Of a DNA stretch of 64,000 nt, positions 19,008-28,429 are shown one piece after another. The stretch comes from Gammaproteobacteria bacterium. Lineage in GTDB: Bacteria > Pseudomonadota > Gammaproteobacteria > Eutrophobiales > Eutrophobiaceae. A program made the position numbers and the translations under genes. How positions within the stretch are numbered: the first letter of the stretch is position 1; every line of letters starts with the position of its first letter. The stretch lies in NCBI GenBank assembly GCA_030829985.1, contig JAURNW010000027.1:1-64000 (forward strand), read 5' to 3'. The notes beneath the pieces are model-generated. The model was not told the DNA's origin. It saw only the letters and a list, made by a program, of their open reading frames with translations, and did not search any database.

Positions 19008-19928
19008 ATGTCAGCGTTAGAAATAAAAAACTTAAAAAAAACATATCGAAATAAACTTGATGCCCTTAAAGGGATTAATCTCAATGTTCAGCAGGGTGAC
19101 TTTTTTGCTCTGCTGGGTCCTAACGGCGCTGGAAAGTCTACAACCATTGGGATAATTTGTGGATTGGTAAATAAAACTTCAGGCTCTATCAAAGTCTTTG
19201 GGCATGATCTAGACACAGCCACAAATGCCGCGAAAGCTTGCATCGGCATCGTTCCTCAAGAAATAAATTTTTCACAATTTGAGACATGTCTGGGTATCGT
19301 ACTTAATCAAGGTGGTTATTACGGAATCAAGCGCAGCATAGCCATGGAGCGTGCTGAAAAATATCTAGGAAAACTTGGTCTATGGGAAAGACGTAATGAA
19401 TATTCGCGCAACTTATCCGGTGGAATGAAGCGCCGTTTAATGATCGCAAGGGCCTTAATACATGAACCCAAAATGCTGATACTGGATGAACCAACGGCCG
19501 GAGTTGATGTTGAGTTAAGGCGTTCGATGTGGGACTTCTTAATAGACATAAATCAACAAGGCATAACAATTGTACTGACTACACACTACCTTGAAGAAGC
19601 AGAAAGTCTGTGTAAGAACATAGCCATTATTGATAAAGGAGACATCATTGAAGACACATCAATGAAAAACTTATTATCAAAATTGAATAAAGAAACCTTT
19701 GTATTTGATCTTGTTGATCCAATCGAATCACTACCGGAACTTAATGGTTATCAAGGCAGATTAAAAGATCCCTCCACCATAGAAGTCGAAATTGAACGCA
19801 AAAACAATATCAATGACCTATTTAATATTTTTTCAAAGCATGGAATTAATGTTTGCAGTATGAGAAATAAATCTAACCGTCTGGAAGAACTATTCCTTGA
19901 TTTATTAAATAACAATAAGACCCACTAA
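19008..19928 (+). CDS. ABC exporter ATP-binding protein (YadG-like)
   Basis: This 306-residue ATPase powers an ABC-2 type exporter. Walker A is GPNGAGKST (37-45), the signature is LSGGM (136-140) and Walker B plus the catalytic glutamate is MLILDEPTAG (156-165). The H-loop is in LTTHYLEEAE. A C-terminal extension of about 75 residues is typical of this subfamily (YadG/CcmA/NatA type). The permease gene begins 2 bases downstream. Substrate cannot be predicted from the sequence; YadGH-type pairs are poorly characterised. Confidence 0.92.
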   Translation: MSALEIKNLKKTYRNKLDALKGINLNVQQGDFFALLGPNGAGKSTTIGIICGLVNKTSGSIKVFGHDLDTATNAAKACIGIVPQEINFSQFETCLGIVLNQGGYYGIKRSIAMERAEKYLGKLGLWERRNEYSRNLSGGMKRRLMIARALIHEPKMLILDEPTAGVDVELRRSMWDFLIDINQQGITIVLTTHYLEEAESLCKNIAIIDKGDIIEDTSMKNLLSKLNKETFVFDLVDPIESLPELNGYQGRLKDPSTIEVEIERKNNINDLFNIFSKHGINVCSMRNKSNRLEELFLDLLNNNKTH

Positions 19929-19930
19929 AT

Positions 19931-20704
19931 ATGTATACCCAATCACTATTCATTCCATTCAGCACTATTGTTATTAAGGAAGTTTCCCGATTTACCCGTA
20001 TATGGGTACAAACGATCCTGCCGCCAGCTATAAGCATGACACTTTATTTTGTTATTTTTGGCAGTCTTATCGGACCAAGAATTGGCACTATGAACGGTTT
20101 TGATTACATCGACTACATAGCACCCGGCATCATCATGATGTCAGTTATAAATAACGCCTATGCCAATGTGGTGTCTTCTTTTTTTGGTGCTAAATTTCAG
20201 CGACACATAGAGGAGATGTTAGTTGCCCCTATACCTGTTTTTGTGATTTTGGCTGGCTACATTACTGGCGGTATTGTGCGAGGTTTTCTGGTTGGAACAG
20301 TTGTCACTATTGTTGCTCTTTTTTTCACAGACTTACATCTGTATAGTTTCCCCATTACAATTGCTGTCGTCCTTATGACATCGATTGTTTTTTCTCTGGG
20401 TGGTTTAATCAATGCCATCTTTGCAAAAAAGTTTGATGATATTTCTATCATCCCTACATTTGTATTAACGCCTTTAATCTATCTGGGAGGTGTTTTCTAT
20501 TCAATCGATATGCTGCCCGAATTCTGGCAAAAGGTATCGGTATTTAACCCTATACTTTACATGGTAAATGCCTTTCGATATGGCATGCTGGGGGAATCAG
20601 ATATTAGTATTACCCACGCGTTTATTATGCTGATAATTTTTACAATCACGTTATTAATAGTCTGTTTACAGCTTCTAAATAAAGGTATCGGTATTAAAAC
20701 CTGA
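19931..20704 (+). CDS. ABC-2 type exporter permease (YadH-like)
   Basis: The 257-residue permease has about six transmembrane segments and the ABC-2 family pattern: an N-terminal amphipathic stretch, FDYIDYIAPGIIMMS around residue 56, and the late FVLTPLIYLGGVFYSIDMLP and FNPILYMVNAFRYG motifs. It would form a homodimeric channel with the ATPase encoded two bases upstream. The exported molecule is unknown. Its stop is 26 bases from that of queD on the other strand, with no clear terminator between. Confidence 0.9.
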   Translation: MYTQSLFIPFSTIVIKEVSRFTRIWVQTILPPAISMTLYFVIFGSLIGPRIGTMNGFDYIDYIAPGIIMMSVINNAYANVVSSFFGAKFQRHIEEMLVAPIPVFVILAGYITGGIVRGFLVGTVVTIVALFFTDLHLYSFPITIAVVLMTSIVFSLGGLINAIFAKKFDDISIIPTFVLTPLIYLGGVFYSIDMLPEFWQKVSVFNPILYMVNAFRYGMLGESDISITHAFIMLIIFTITLLIVCLQLLNKGIGIKT

Positions 20705-20730
20705 TAAACGGCAAAGGAATAAAAACTGAA

Positions 20731-21087
20731 TCAGCTTCCAGTGTAAATACAACCCGCTGTACAGGTCTCTTTAACCACTACAGAGGTTAATAGTGGCAGT
20801 TTTAAATGCAGTTCCTGCCAAATCCACTTGGCAAGATTCTCACTGGTAGGATTTTCAAGACCTTTTATATCATTAAGATAATGATGGTCAAGCCGCTCAT
20901 ATAACGGCTTGAATGACTCGCTAATATCTGCAAAATCCATTACCCAACCAGTTATATCATCAACATCACCAGAAACATGTAACTCAATAGTAAATGAATG
21001 ACCATGTAAACGACTACATTTATGATCATCCGGTAAATTGGGTAAGCGGTGTGCCGCTTCAATAGTAAATGATTTGTATATTTCCAT
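20731..21087 (-). CDS. queD: 6-carboxy-5,6,7,8-tetrahydropterin synthase
   Basis: QueD converts dihydroneopterin triphosphate to 6-carboxytetrahydropterin, an early step to queuosine. The 118-residue protein has zinc-binding H13 (EAAHRL), H28 and H30 (RLHGHSF), catalytic C24 and the C-terminal CTAGCIYTG typical of QueD. Length is normal. It follows the D-amino-acid transaminase by 2 bases, so it is probably the last gene of the mre-to-dat unit. No queC, queE or queF is nearby. Confidence 0.93.
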   Translation of the reverse strand: MEIYKSFTIEAAHRLPNLPDDHKCSRLHGHSFTIELHVSGDVDDITGWVMDFADISESFKPLYERLDHHYLNDIKGLENPTSENLAKWIWQELHLKLPLLTSVVVKETCTAGCIYTGS

Positions 21088-21089
21088 CT

Positions 21090-21929
21090 TTAATTACAGT
21101 AATTAGATTTAAAATCCTGATATAGCTTATTAACGCTACTCCATAAAGCACCCGGCTTTCCGGAACCAACAGGCTTATTATCGAGTTTAATAACAGGCAC
21201 GATCTCCCAGGTTGAACTCGTTACCCAGATTTCATCCGCGACCCATAATTCTTTTTCAGTAATCGCTGTTTCAAAACAGGCAATCTCCTGTTTAGACAAT
21301 ATTTCAATAAGCAAATCTCTGGTTATACCCGGCAAGACATGTTTGTTTTTAGGCGGGGTAATTATTTTATTGTTTTTACAGATAAAGACATTACTGGCAG
21401 CTCCTTCTGTAACATATCCGTCTCTTATAAGAATAGCCTCCTTTGCGTTGCTTTGTTTTGCTTTATGCCTGAGTAATACACTGGGTAATAAAGTTATGGC
21501 TTTGATATCGCAATATTGCCATCGTATATCTTCATGCGTAATTGCGCTTATGCCGGAACTAAAATCTTTTTTGGAAATTGGTCGACTCATTGCAAATATA
21601 GTCGGTGTATCAGCAAGAGAAATATCGTGGTCTCGTTCTGAGACACCACGTGTAATCTGTAGATAAATTGATTGTTCAGTATCATCTACAGAAGCAATCA
21701 ATTTTTCAAAAATAGAAGACCAGCTTTCACTCGAATATGGGTTCTCGAGAAATATTGCTGTCAGACTATTTTCGAGCCGTCGCATATGTTCATCAAAGCG
21801 AAATACCTTCCGATTGAAAACCGGTATAACTTCATACACACCATCACCAAAGGTAAAGCCACGATCAAGCACGTTAACTGACGCCTCTGAAAGTGGTTTA
21901 TATTCACCATTTAGATATACGAGAGTCAT
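21090..21929 (-). CDS. dat: D-amino-acid transaminase (class IV PLP)
   Basis: The 279-residue fold-type IV PLP enzyme most likely interconverts D-alanine and D-glutamate with their keto acids, feeding peptidoglycan synthesis. The Schiff-base lysine is K143 in [10 protein letters not shown]. Other signatures are [12 protein letters not shown] (22-33) and the RGVSERDH segment (94-101) that favours D-amino-acid transaminase over branched-chain or aminodeoxychorismate lyase relatives. The [13 protein letters not shown]-phosphate loop and LPGITRDLL follow. It lies 8 bases after dacA, a cell-wall context supporting the call. PabC-like activity cannot be excluded. Confidence 0.85.
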   Translation of the reverse strand: MTLVYLNGEYKPLSEASVNVLDRGFTFGDGVYEVIPVFNRKVFRFDEHMRRLENSLTAIFLENPYSSESWSSIFEKLIASVDDTEQSIYLQITRGVSERDHDISLADTPTIFAMSRPISKKDFSSGISAITHEDIRWQYCDIKAITLLPSVLLRHKAKQSNAKEAILIRDGYVTEGAASNVFICKNNKIITPPKNKHVLPGITRDLLIEILSKQEIACFETAITEKELWVADEIWVTSSTWEIVPVIKLDNKPVGSGKPGALWSSVNKLYQDFKSNYCN

Positions 21930-21937
21930 CTTTAAAA

Positions 21938-23086
21938 TTATTCAAATAAAAGACGAACTTCATCTTTCAGACGATTAATAATCCCTCCTTCAGGGATAGA
22001 TTCCATTGCTAACAAAGGCATACTGGCAATAGTCTTGTTACCAAGCATGATATTTAACACTCCCTTTTGTTCACCTTGATCAACTGGTGCAATTACCTGA
22101 TTATCGATCTCAACAAGCGGTTCGAGTTTATCAAATTGACCTCGTGGAACTGTAATATAGAGGTCTTTATTAATACTTAATTTAAGATTATCAACATCCC
22201 CTTTCCAGACTTTCACGCTCGTGATTAAATCATCGGCACTATAAAGTTTATGTGTTTCATAAAAGCGGTAACCATAATTCAATAATGCCTGACTTGCTTT
22301 TGCACGAGTATTCGGTCCATCTGTACCCATAACTACTGAAATTAGTCGCATGTCTTCCCTGATCGCTGATGCGACCAAACAATAACCGGCCTCCTCTGTA
22401 TGCCCTGTCTTTATGCCATCAACACTACGATCTTGCCAGAGTAATTTATTACGATTATGTTGTTTTATCTTATTAAAGGTAAAATCTTTTATTTTATGAT
22501 AGTTATAAACTAGCGGATAATCCCGTATCAAAGCCTGTGCCAGTTTAGCTAAATCACCAGCTGTCGTGTAATGATCCGGATCAGGCCATCCGGTACTATT
22601 AACAAAATGTGTATTAATCATGCCCAAACGCTCTGCATGTTTATTCATCAAATCAGCAAACACTTCTTCTGTACCGGAGATATATTCAGCCAAGGCGACA
22701 CTGGCATCATTCCCTGATTGGATTATTACCCCGTGTAATAGATCATCCAGTTTGACTTTTTTATCAACCTCTATAAACATTTTCGAACCCTGTGTGCGCC
22801 AGGCCTTCTCACTAATCAGCACTTGATCTTCCAATGATATTTTTCCATTTTTAAGTTCACTGGCCACAACATAGATAGTCATGATTTTGGTTAAACTTGC
22901 CGGTGGTAATTTTTGATCTGTATTTTCCTGTACCAGTAAATCCCCACTATTAAAATCCATCACCAGATAAGATGAAGCATTTATTTTTGGTGCAGCGGGC
23001 ACAATCATATTGTCGGCATAAACCTGCAGACTATTGAGTGAAATAAAGACGATTAACGATAATATCCAGAATGCTTTTATTTTCAT
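21938..23086 (-). CDS. dacA: D-alanyl-D-alanine carboxypeptidase (PBP5/6 family)
   Basis: DacA removes the terminal D-Ala of peptidoglycan pentapeptides in the periplasm. The 382-residue precursor has an N-terminal signal peptide (cleavage near YADN, residue 25). The penicillin-binding motifs are SLTK (S64-K67), SGN (124-126) and KTG (226-228). The C-terminal PBP5-associated beta domain ends with a short amphipathic helix (about residues 365-382, NRLKDEVRLLF) that anchors these enzymes to the membrane. It is 12 bases after rlpA. Confidence 0.96.
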   Translation of the reverse strand: MKIKAFWILSLIVFISLNSLQVYADNMIVPAAPKINASSYLVMDFNSGDLLVQENTDQKLPPASLTKIMTIYVVASELKNGKISLEDQVLISEKAWRTQGSKMFIEVDKKVKLDDLLHGVIIQSGNDASVALAEYISGTEEVFADLMNKHAERLGMINTHFVNSTGWPDPDHYTTAGDLAKLAQALIRDYPLVYNYHKIKDFTFNKIKQHNRNKLLWQDRSVDGIKTGHTEEAGYCLVASAIREDMRLISVVMGTDGPNTRAKASQALLNYGYRFYETHKLYSADDLITSVKVWKGDVDNLKLSINKDLYITVPRGQFDKLEPLVEIDNQVIAPVDQGEQKGVLNIMLGNKTIASMPLLAMESIPEGGIINRLKDEVRLLFE

Positions 23087-23098
23087 ATTTTATAAATT

Positions 23099-23950
23099 TT
23101 AATTAATGACAATATGGTGTTCATAAACACCATAGTTAGTTAAATTTGAGACTATAGAATCGGACTGTTCAATGTCCGTTAGTGGGCCAATCCTCACTCG
23201 GTAAAGCGTATTACCAGACACAACAACCGGGCCAATATTGATCAAGCCCTCGCCAATAGGACTCAGCTTATTCTTAAGATTTTCAGCATTGACACGATTA
23301 CTAAATGACCCTACCTGGATATAAAAACCATTATTATCAGATACGCTCGTAACACTGCTAACAGGCGCTCCGACCTCGGAATCATCAGACAATATCTGTC
23401 CTGGTTCAACGACCTCGACTTCAACCAGACCAGTACCTTTTTTTACTATATCAAGCTTGATTGCTGCTGTATAAGAAAGGTCAATAATACGGTTTTCGTG
23501 AAATGGTCCACGGTCATTAACCTTAACAACAACATGCTTACCGTTGTTTAGATTAGTCACTTTCACATAAGTAGGTAATGGTAAGTTTTTATGTGCTGCT
23601 GTCATTGCATACATATCATATGATTCGCCGCTGGATGTGCGTTTGCCATGAAATTTGGTTCCATACCAGGAGGCAATCCCTCTTTCAACATGCCCCTTAC
23701 CACTTTCCATAACGTAATAACGCTTGCCAAAAACAACATATGATTTTGGATTTCCATAACGACTTTTCGGCTCATATTGAGGTACTGCATTCGGAATATC
23801 AGAAACATCAATTTGCTTGCTTGGCGCATTGTCACTGGACGATGGAACAACTTTAACATTACTACTACACGCAGATAAGACCAGGATAGAAGAAAGCAGA
23901 ATAAATCTTATTGCTATTTTAGCAGTAAGAACAGGCAAGCTCGACAACAT
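23099..23950 (-). CDS. rlpA: RlpA septal-ring/peptidoglycan lipoprotein
   Basis: RlpA is an outer-membrane lipoprotein; in some bacteria it is a lytic transglycosylase specific for glycan strands lacking stem peptides. The 283-residue protein has a lipobox LSAC with lipidated C28. A double-psi beta-barrel domain spans about residues 88-175 (GIASWYGTKFHGKRTSSGE ... VKVNDRGPF), keeping the conserved histidine and aspartate. A C-terminal SPOR domain (about 205-283, GFYIQVGSFSNRVNAENL) binds denuded glycans. It sits between mltB (2-base gap) and dacA. Confidence 0.95.
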   Translation of the reverse strand: MLSSLPVLTAKIAIRFILLSSILVLSACSSNVKVVPSSSDNAPSKQIDVSDIPNAVPQYEPKSRYGNPKSYVVFGKRYYVMESGKGHVERGIASWYGTKFHGKRTSSGESYDMYAMTAAHKNLPLPTYVKVTNLNNGKHVVVKVNDRGPFHENRIIDLSYTAAIKLDIVKKGTGLVEVEVVEPGQILSDDSEVGAPVSSVTSVSDNNGFYIQVGSFSNRVNAENLKNKLSPIGEGLINIGPVVVSGNTLYRVRIGPLTDIEQSDSIVSNLTNYGVYEHHIVIN

Positions 23951-23952
23951 CT

Positions 23953-24954
23953 TTATTTAGTTATGCTCTGAGATGCATTGTTGTACTTTTGCATTATCTC
24001 TGACGCGAGTTGATAAACAGCCATAGCATATAAGTGACTGTGATTGTAACGTGTTATAATGTAAAAGTTTTTATGCGCAAGCCAATATTCATTACTCCTT
24101 TCCTGCTCATACTCTAACAATTTTAATTTTTCATTCTTCTCAAAAATCGAACTGGAATTTATACCAAGGCTTTCCAAATCTGATTCATTAATATCCGGCT
24201 CCAGATCATTACTCAGTACCGTTTTATATTTTTCACCTTTCACTTTCACCATGGCAGCAACAGGCTTGCCTTTCTGCCAACCATGCTCGGCAAAGTAATT
24301 TGCAACACTGCCAATCGCATCATCGGAGTTATTCCAGATATCAATAATACTGTCCCCATCAAAATCGATCGCATAATGCCGGTAACTACTGGATATAAAC
24401 TGGGGCATGCCCATTGCACCCGCATAAGAGCCTTTCAAAGAGAGCGGATCAAACCCTTGTTCACGTGTCAGCAATAAAAACTGCTCGAATTCATTACGAA
24501 AAAAAGTGGCTCGTTTAGGGTAATAAAATGCCAGCGTATTCAATGCATCAAAGACGCGATAACTACCGGCAATACGACCGTAGAAAGTTTCAACACCAAT
24601 GATAGCGGTAATTATTTCAGGTGGAACACCAAATCTTTTTTCTGCAGCTTCGAGTTTTTTTCGGTTGCTTATCAGAAAATCGACACCTTCATCAATACGC
24701 TTAGTCTTTAAAAAAATATCCCTGTATTTGTACCAGGGCAGTCTCTTTTCTGCCGGTTTTGAAATAGCATCCAGTATTGACTGGGATACGGTAGCTTGTT
24801 CAAACAGATTGCGTAGGCTTTTTGAATCAAAGTTATGTTGTGATTCCATTTTTTTAATAAAGTCATTTTGAGATACAGGCACATCAGTATTAGCCTGAAC
24901 AAACGACAGCCATGAAAATAATGAAGTTATAATAATCAGATTAAATTTTTGCAT
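23953..24954 (-). CDS. mltB: Membrane-bound lytic murein transglycosylase B
   Basis: MltB cleaves the MurNAc-GlcNAc glycan backbone, forming 1,6-anhydro ends. The 333-residue protein has a signal peptide (about residues 1-21) and the catalytic glutamate E122 in GVETFYGR. The family motif GAMGMPQFISSSYRHYAIDF follows, and a calcium-loop-like DFDGDSIIDIW. No lipobox cysteine is visible in the signal region, so unlike E. coli MltB it is probably soluble periplasmic rather than lipidated. It lies 2 bases after rodA and 2 before rlpA. Confidence 0.94.
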   Translation of the reverse strand: MQKFNLIIITSLFSWLSFVQANTDVPVSQNDFIKKMESQHNFDSKSLRNLFEQATVSQSILDAISKPAEKRLPWYKYRDIFLKTKRIDEGVDFLISNRKKLEAAEKRFGVPPEIITAIIGVETFYGRIAGSYRVFDALNTLAFYYPKRATFFRNEFEQFLLLTREQGFDPLSLKGSYAGAMGMPQFISSSYRHYAIDFDGDSIIDIWNNSDDAIGSVANYFAEHGWQKGKPVAAMVKVKGEKYKTVLSNDLEPDINESDLESLGINSSSIFEKNEKLKLLEYEQERSNEYWLAHKNFYIITRYNHSHLYAMAVYQLASEIMQKYNNASQSITK

Positions 24955-24956
24955 AA

Positions 24957-26048
24957 TTAGAATGAGAGAAAACGTCTATGAGTGTGTATGGCCATAATGA
25001 TACCGAATCCAATCATCAATGTTACCATTGAGGTGCCGCCATGGCTAACCAATGGTAATGGGACTCCAACTACAGGCAACTGGCCGGTAACCATTCCCAT
25101 ATTGACGAAGATATAAACAAAAAAAGTCAGTGTTAATCCGCTTGCCAATAAACGTCCAAATGTATGTTGGGCATTTATTGCAATATAGAGTCCACGAGAA
25201 ATAATAAACAGGTAAATGCATAACAATAGCAGTACTCCTAACATACCGAATTCTTCGCAAAATACTGCAAAGATAAAATCCGTCGATCGCTCGGGCAAAA
25301 ATTCCAGATGTGATTGAGTACCGTTCAGCCAGCCTTTACCATAAAAACCACCGGAACCGATTGCAATCTTGGCCTGAATTGTATGATAGCCCGCACCAAG
25401 AGGATCATTCTCAGGGTTAAGAAATGTAAGTACGCGTCTTTTTTGATAGTCATGCATAAAATACCACAGGACAGGCGCACCCGCTGCACCTAACACGCCC
25501 ATGGATATAAGCAATCGCCACGAAATTCCTGCAATGAACAATACCGAGAACCCGGCGGCGCCGACTAATAAAGCGGTACCTAGGTCGGGCTGCTTGGCGA
25601 TTAACAATACAGGAATAACAATCAAGACACACACACTAGCAACCCTTAAAAACCTCGGCGGCAATGTTTTATCAGCAAGATAAAAGGCGACCATCATTGG
25701 GACAGATAATTTCATTAATTCTGATGGTTGAAAACGAAATACTTTCAAATCTAGCCAACGTTGAGCACCTTTACCTACATCGCCATAAAAGATAACGATA
25801 ATTAAAAGAATAATGCCGAAAATATATAACTTCAATGACCAGCGTGCGATCTCTGCAGGAGGTAATTGTGCAACAATTACCATCCCGACCAATGCAATTA
25901 ATAATTTTATTGCCTGTCGATAAACCAGATTAATATCTTGACCACCAGCACTGTAAATAACCACTAAACCGATTGCACATAGCGCAAAAATCCCAAAGAA
26001 TAATGGGAAATCTATATGCAAACGTTGTCCAAGGCTACGTTGTTCCAA
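24957..26048 (-). CDS. rodA: Rod-shape SEDS glycosyltransferase RodA
   Basis: RodA polymerises lipid II into glycan strands within the elongasome, paired with the transpeptidase PBP2. The 363-residue protein has about ten transmembrane segments. The SEDS signature GWLNGTQSHLEFLPERSTDF includes the catalytic-loop aspartate. The C-terminal PLVSHGGTSMVTLMIGFGI is characteristic. Length is normal. It starts 5 bases after mrdA, the gene for its partner. Confidence 0.96.
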   Translation of the reverse strand: MEQRSLGQRLHIDFPLFFGIFALCAIGLVVIYSAGGQDINLVYRQAIKLLIALVGMVIVAQLPPAEIARWSLKLYIFGIILLIIVIFYGDVGKGAQRWLDLKVFRFQPSELMKLSVPMMVAFYLADKTLPPRFLRVASVCVLIVIPVLLIAKQPDLGTALLVGAAGFSVLFIAGISWRLLISMGVLGAAGAPVLWYFMHDYQKRRVLTFLNPENDPLGAGYHTIQAKIAIGSGGFYGKGWLNGTQSHLEFLPERSTDFIFAVFCEEFGMLGVLLLLCIYLFIISRGLYIAINAQHTFGRLLASGLTLTFFVYIFVNMGMVTGQLPVVGVPLPLVSHGGTSMVTLMIGFGIIMAIHTHRRFLSF

Positions 26049-26053
26049 GAGTA

Positions 26054-27916
26054 TTATCCTTTGTTAATCAAGTCACGATTATGCATGAATTGATCAAGCA
26101 TTTTACGCGCAATAGGCGCAGCTGTTTTTGAACCACCGCCTCCGTTCTCAACGATAATTGCTATCGCAATCCTTGGCGCTTCTACCGGTGCAAACGCTAT
26201 AAATAAGGCGTGGTCTTGAAACTTTTCAGCGATTTCTTCTTTGTTATATTCTTCATCCTGTGCTATTCCAATTACCTGCGCTGTCCCTGTTTTGCCTGCA
26301 AATTTATATTCGGCATTTAAACCACTGCGCCAGGCAGTCCCGCCTACACCATGCACAACATCATACATTGAATTAATAACATCATCCCAATAGCTATTAT
26401 CAGAAACATTAATCTGGTTTTCAGAAATACTTGGCAATGTAATCACCTCATTCGTGATCGAATTACTAGTACTTGAAACTAACCTTGGACGAATAATATT
26501 ACCTTTATTCGCCAATGACGACGTCGCTTTGACTAATTGCATTGGGGTAGTTAATGCATAACCCTGGCCTATACCTAGAATTAATGTTTCGCCCGGATAC
26601 CACGCATGTCCTATTGCTTTTCGTTTCCACTCTCTTGATGGCATAAGACCTTTGTTTTCACCATCGATATCAATCCCGGTTATTTGCCCAAAACCAAATT
26701 CGGATAATCCCTCATAGATAAGGTCAATGCCCAAATCATACGCCAAACTATAAAAATACACATCACATGATCCCATAATTGCATGATGTAAATCGGTGTG
26801 CCCATGACCTTGTTTTTTCCAGTCTCGATAGCGATGCTCATGTCCCTTTAAAGTAAACCAGCCAGGACACCATGTCTCATCGGCCATAGTCCGAATGCCG
26901 TTTTGCAACCCAACTATTCCCATAAAAGGTTTGATCGTCGACCCCGGAGGATATTTCCCTTGAATAACACGGTTAATAAGCGGTTTATCCTTGGATGTTA
27001 GTAATGCTTTGTATGATTTACTATCAATCCCATTTACGAATTTATTTGGATCGTATCCTGGAGAACTTACAAAGCTTAATACATCACCGTTTCGAGGATC
27101 CATAGCCACGATTGCGCCGCGACGATTTTCTAATGCATCTATTGCGATTTGTTGTAAAGAAAGATCAATAGTTAAATGTATATTTTCACCTGGTTTGGGT
27201 GCCGTACGATCAAGAACACGAATGACTCTACCTTGCGCATTTACCTCTACCTGTTGATAACCCACTTCACCATGTAATAATGTTTCATACGATTTCTCAA
27301 TACCCAACTTACCAATGTGAGTTGTGCCACTATAGTTTGATTCGTTAAGGTTTTTAATATCATTCTCATCTATCCGTGCAACATAACCAATAGTGTGAAC
27401 TAACTTTTCAGCATAGGGGTAGTAACGATTCAAGCCTGCTACGATATCGACACCGGGAAAACGATGACGATTAACCGCAAATAATGCGACTTCTTCTTTA
27501 TTAAGATTTAGACGTAACGGTACATTCTCAAATCTTCTTTTCTTCTTAAGCGATTTTTTAAAGCGTTCAATATCACTAGCTTCAATTGTGATTATCTTTT
27601 GGAGTTGAGCAATAACTCTATCAACATCATCTATCTGTTCTGGCACTACTTCGAGACTAAAGGTAGGTTTATTCTCTGCCAAAATAACACCGTCACGACT
27701 GTATATAAGACCTCTTAAAGGTGGTATGGGTGTGATTTTTACCCGATTGGATTTTGATAAGGTTGTGTAATGTTCATGTTGCAACACTGTGAGATAAAAA
27801 ATTCTGGAAATAATCATGATGACTAGCATCAAAATGATAAATGCAGTGACATAAACACGCCTTGCTACCAGATTTGACTCATGATCTTGATCTTTGAGAG
27901 CAAACTCCTTAGCCAT
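26054..27916 (-). CDS. mrdA: Penicillin-binding protein 2
   Basis: PBP2 is the class B transpeptidase of lateral-wall synthesis. The 620-residue protein has one N-terminal transmembrane helix (about residues 20-45), a pedestal/dimerisation domain (LRGLIYSRDGVILAENKPTF region) and a C-terminal transpeptidase domain. Active-site motifs are STIK (catalytic serine around residue 326), SCDVYFYSLAYDLG and KTGTAQV (around 541). Length is as expected. Gene order mreD-mrdA-rodA couples it with the shape complex. Confidence 0.97.
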   Translation of the reverse strand: MAKEFALKDQDHESNLVARRVYVTAFIILMLVIMIISRIFYLTVLQHEHYTTLSKSNRVKITPIPPLRGLIYSRDGVILAENKPTFSLEVVPEQIDDVDRVIAQLQKIITIEASDIERFKKSLKKKRRFENVPLRLNLNKEEVALFAVNRHRFPGVDIVAGLNRYYPYAEKLVHTIGYVARIDENDIKNLNESNYSGTTHIGKLGIEKSYETLLHGEVGYQQVEVNAQGRVIRVLDRTAPKPGENIHLTIDLSLQQIAIDALENRRGAIVAMDPRNGDVLSFVSSPGYDPNKFVNGIDSKSYKALLTSKDKPLINRVIQGKYPPGSTIKPFMGIVGLQNGIRTMADETWCPGWFTLKGHEHRYRDWKKQGHGHTDLHHAIMGSCDVYFYSLAYDLGIDLIYEGLSEFGFGQITGIDIDGENKGLMPSREWKRKAIGHAWYPGETLILGIGQGYALTTPMQLVKATSSLANKGNIIRPRLVSSTSNSITNEVITLPSISENQINVSDNSYWDDVINSMYDVVHGVGGTAWRSGLNAEYKFAGKTGTAQVIGIAQDEEYNKEEIAEKFQDHALFIAFAPVEAPRIAIAIIVENGGGGSKTAAPIARKMLDQFMHNRDLINKG

Positions 27917-27934
27917 GCCTGCCTCTGGTTAACA

Positions 27935-28429
27935 TCAGGAGATGTTGTACTTACGACGTAAGTCTCTTAAGATAATGAATAGCCATGGCCACAACAACAT
28001 ACTCGTGAAAGCCGGCATCCAATAGGTCCAGTCACGGGTACCTTTTCCTAAATAACCTGCCACCCACAACATGATGAGTTCATAAAACAAGAGATAAAAA
28101 CCAATCAATACAGCCTGCTGTAAGAGTGGATATGCGCGCATACGCTGATAAGAATTAATAGTGAAAAATGCGATCAAGGTCAGGCCCAAAGCGTTTTGCC
28201 CTAATACTGTACTTTGTTGTACATCCAGTAATAAGCCTAAAAACCACGCGACAAGAATACCAACCCGATCCGGAACTGCCATACACCAGTAAATTAAAAC
28301 TATCGCAACCCATGAAGGCCGCCAATTTACTGCCCATTCAGGTAAGGGTAAGGCCGTTAACATAATTGCCATGATGAAACTGAGGACAATGATCCAGTTA
28401 CCCTGTCTGGATTCTTCAATACCGATCAT
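27935..28429 (-). CDS. mreD: Rod shape-determining protein MreD
   Basis: MreD is a small inner-membrane component of the elongasome linking MreB/MreC to PBP2-RodA. The 164-residue protein has about five hydrophobic segments and the family pattern RPSWVAIVLIYWCMAVP near residue 36, followed by GLLLDVQQSTVLGQNALGL. Its ATG overlaps the mreC stop by four bases (ATGA), indicating coupled translation. Confidence 0.93.
   Translation of the reverse strand: MIGIEESRQGNWIIVLSFIMAIMLTALPLPEWAVNWRPSWVAIVLIYWCMAVPDRVGILVAWFLGLLLDVQQSTVLGQNALGLTLIAFFTINSYQRMRAYPLLQQAVLIGFYLLFYELIMLWVAGYLGKGTRDWTYWMPAFTSMLLWPWLFIILRDLRRKYNIS

Noticed and set aside
16883-20704. Genomic island or mobile element
   Set aside because: No transposase, integrase, flanking repeat or clear change in base composition could be seen.
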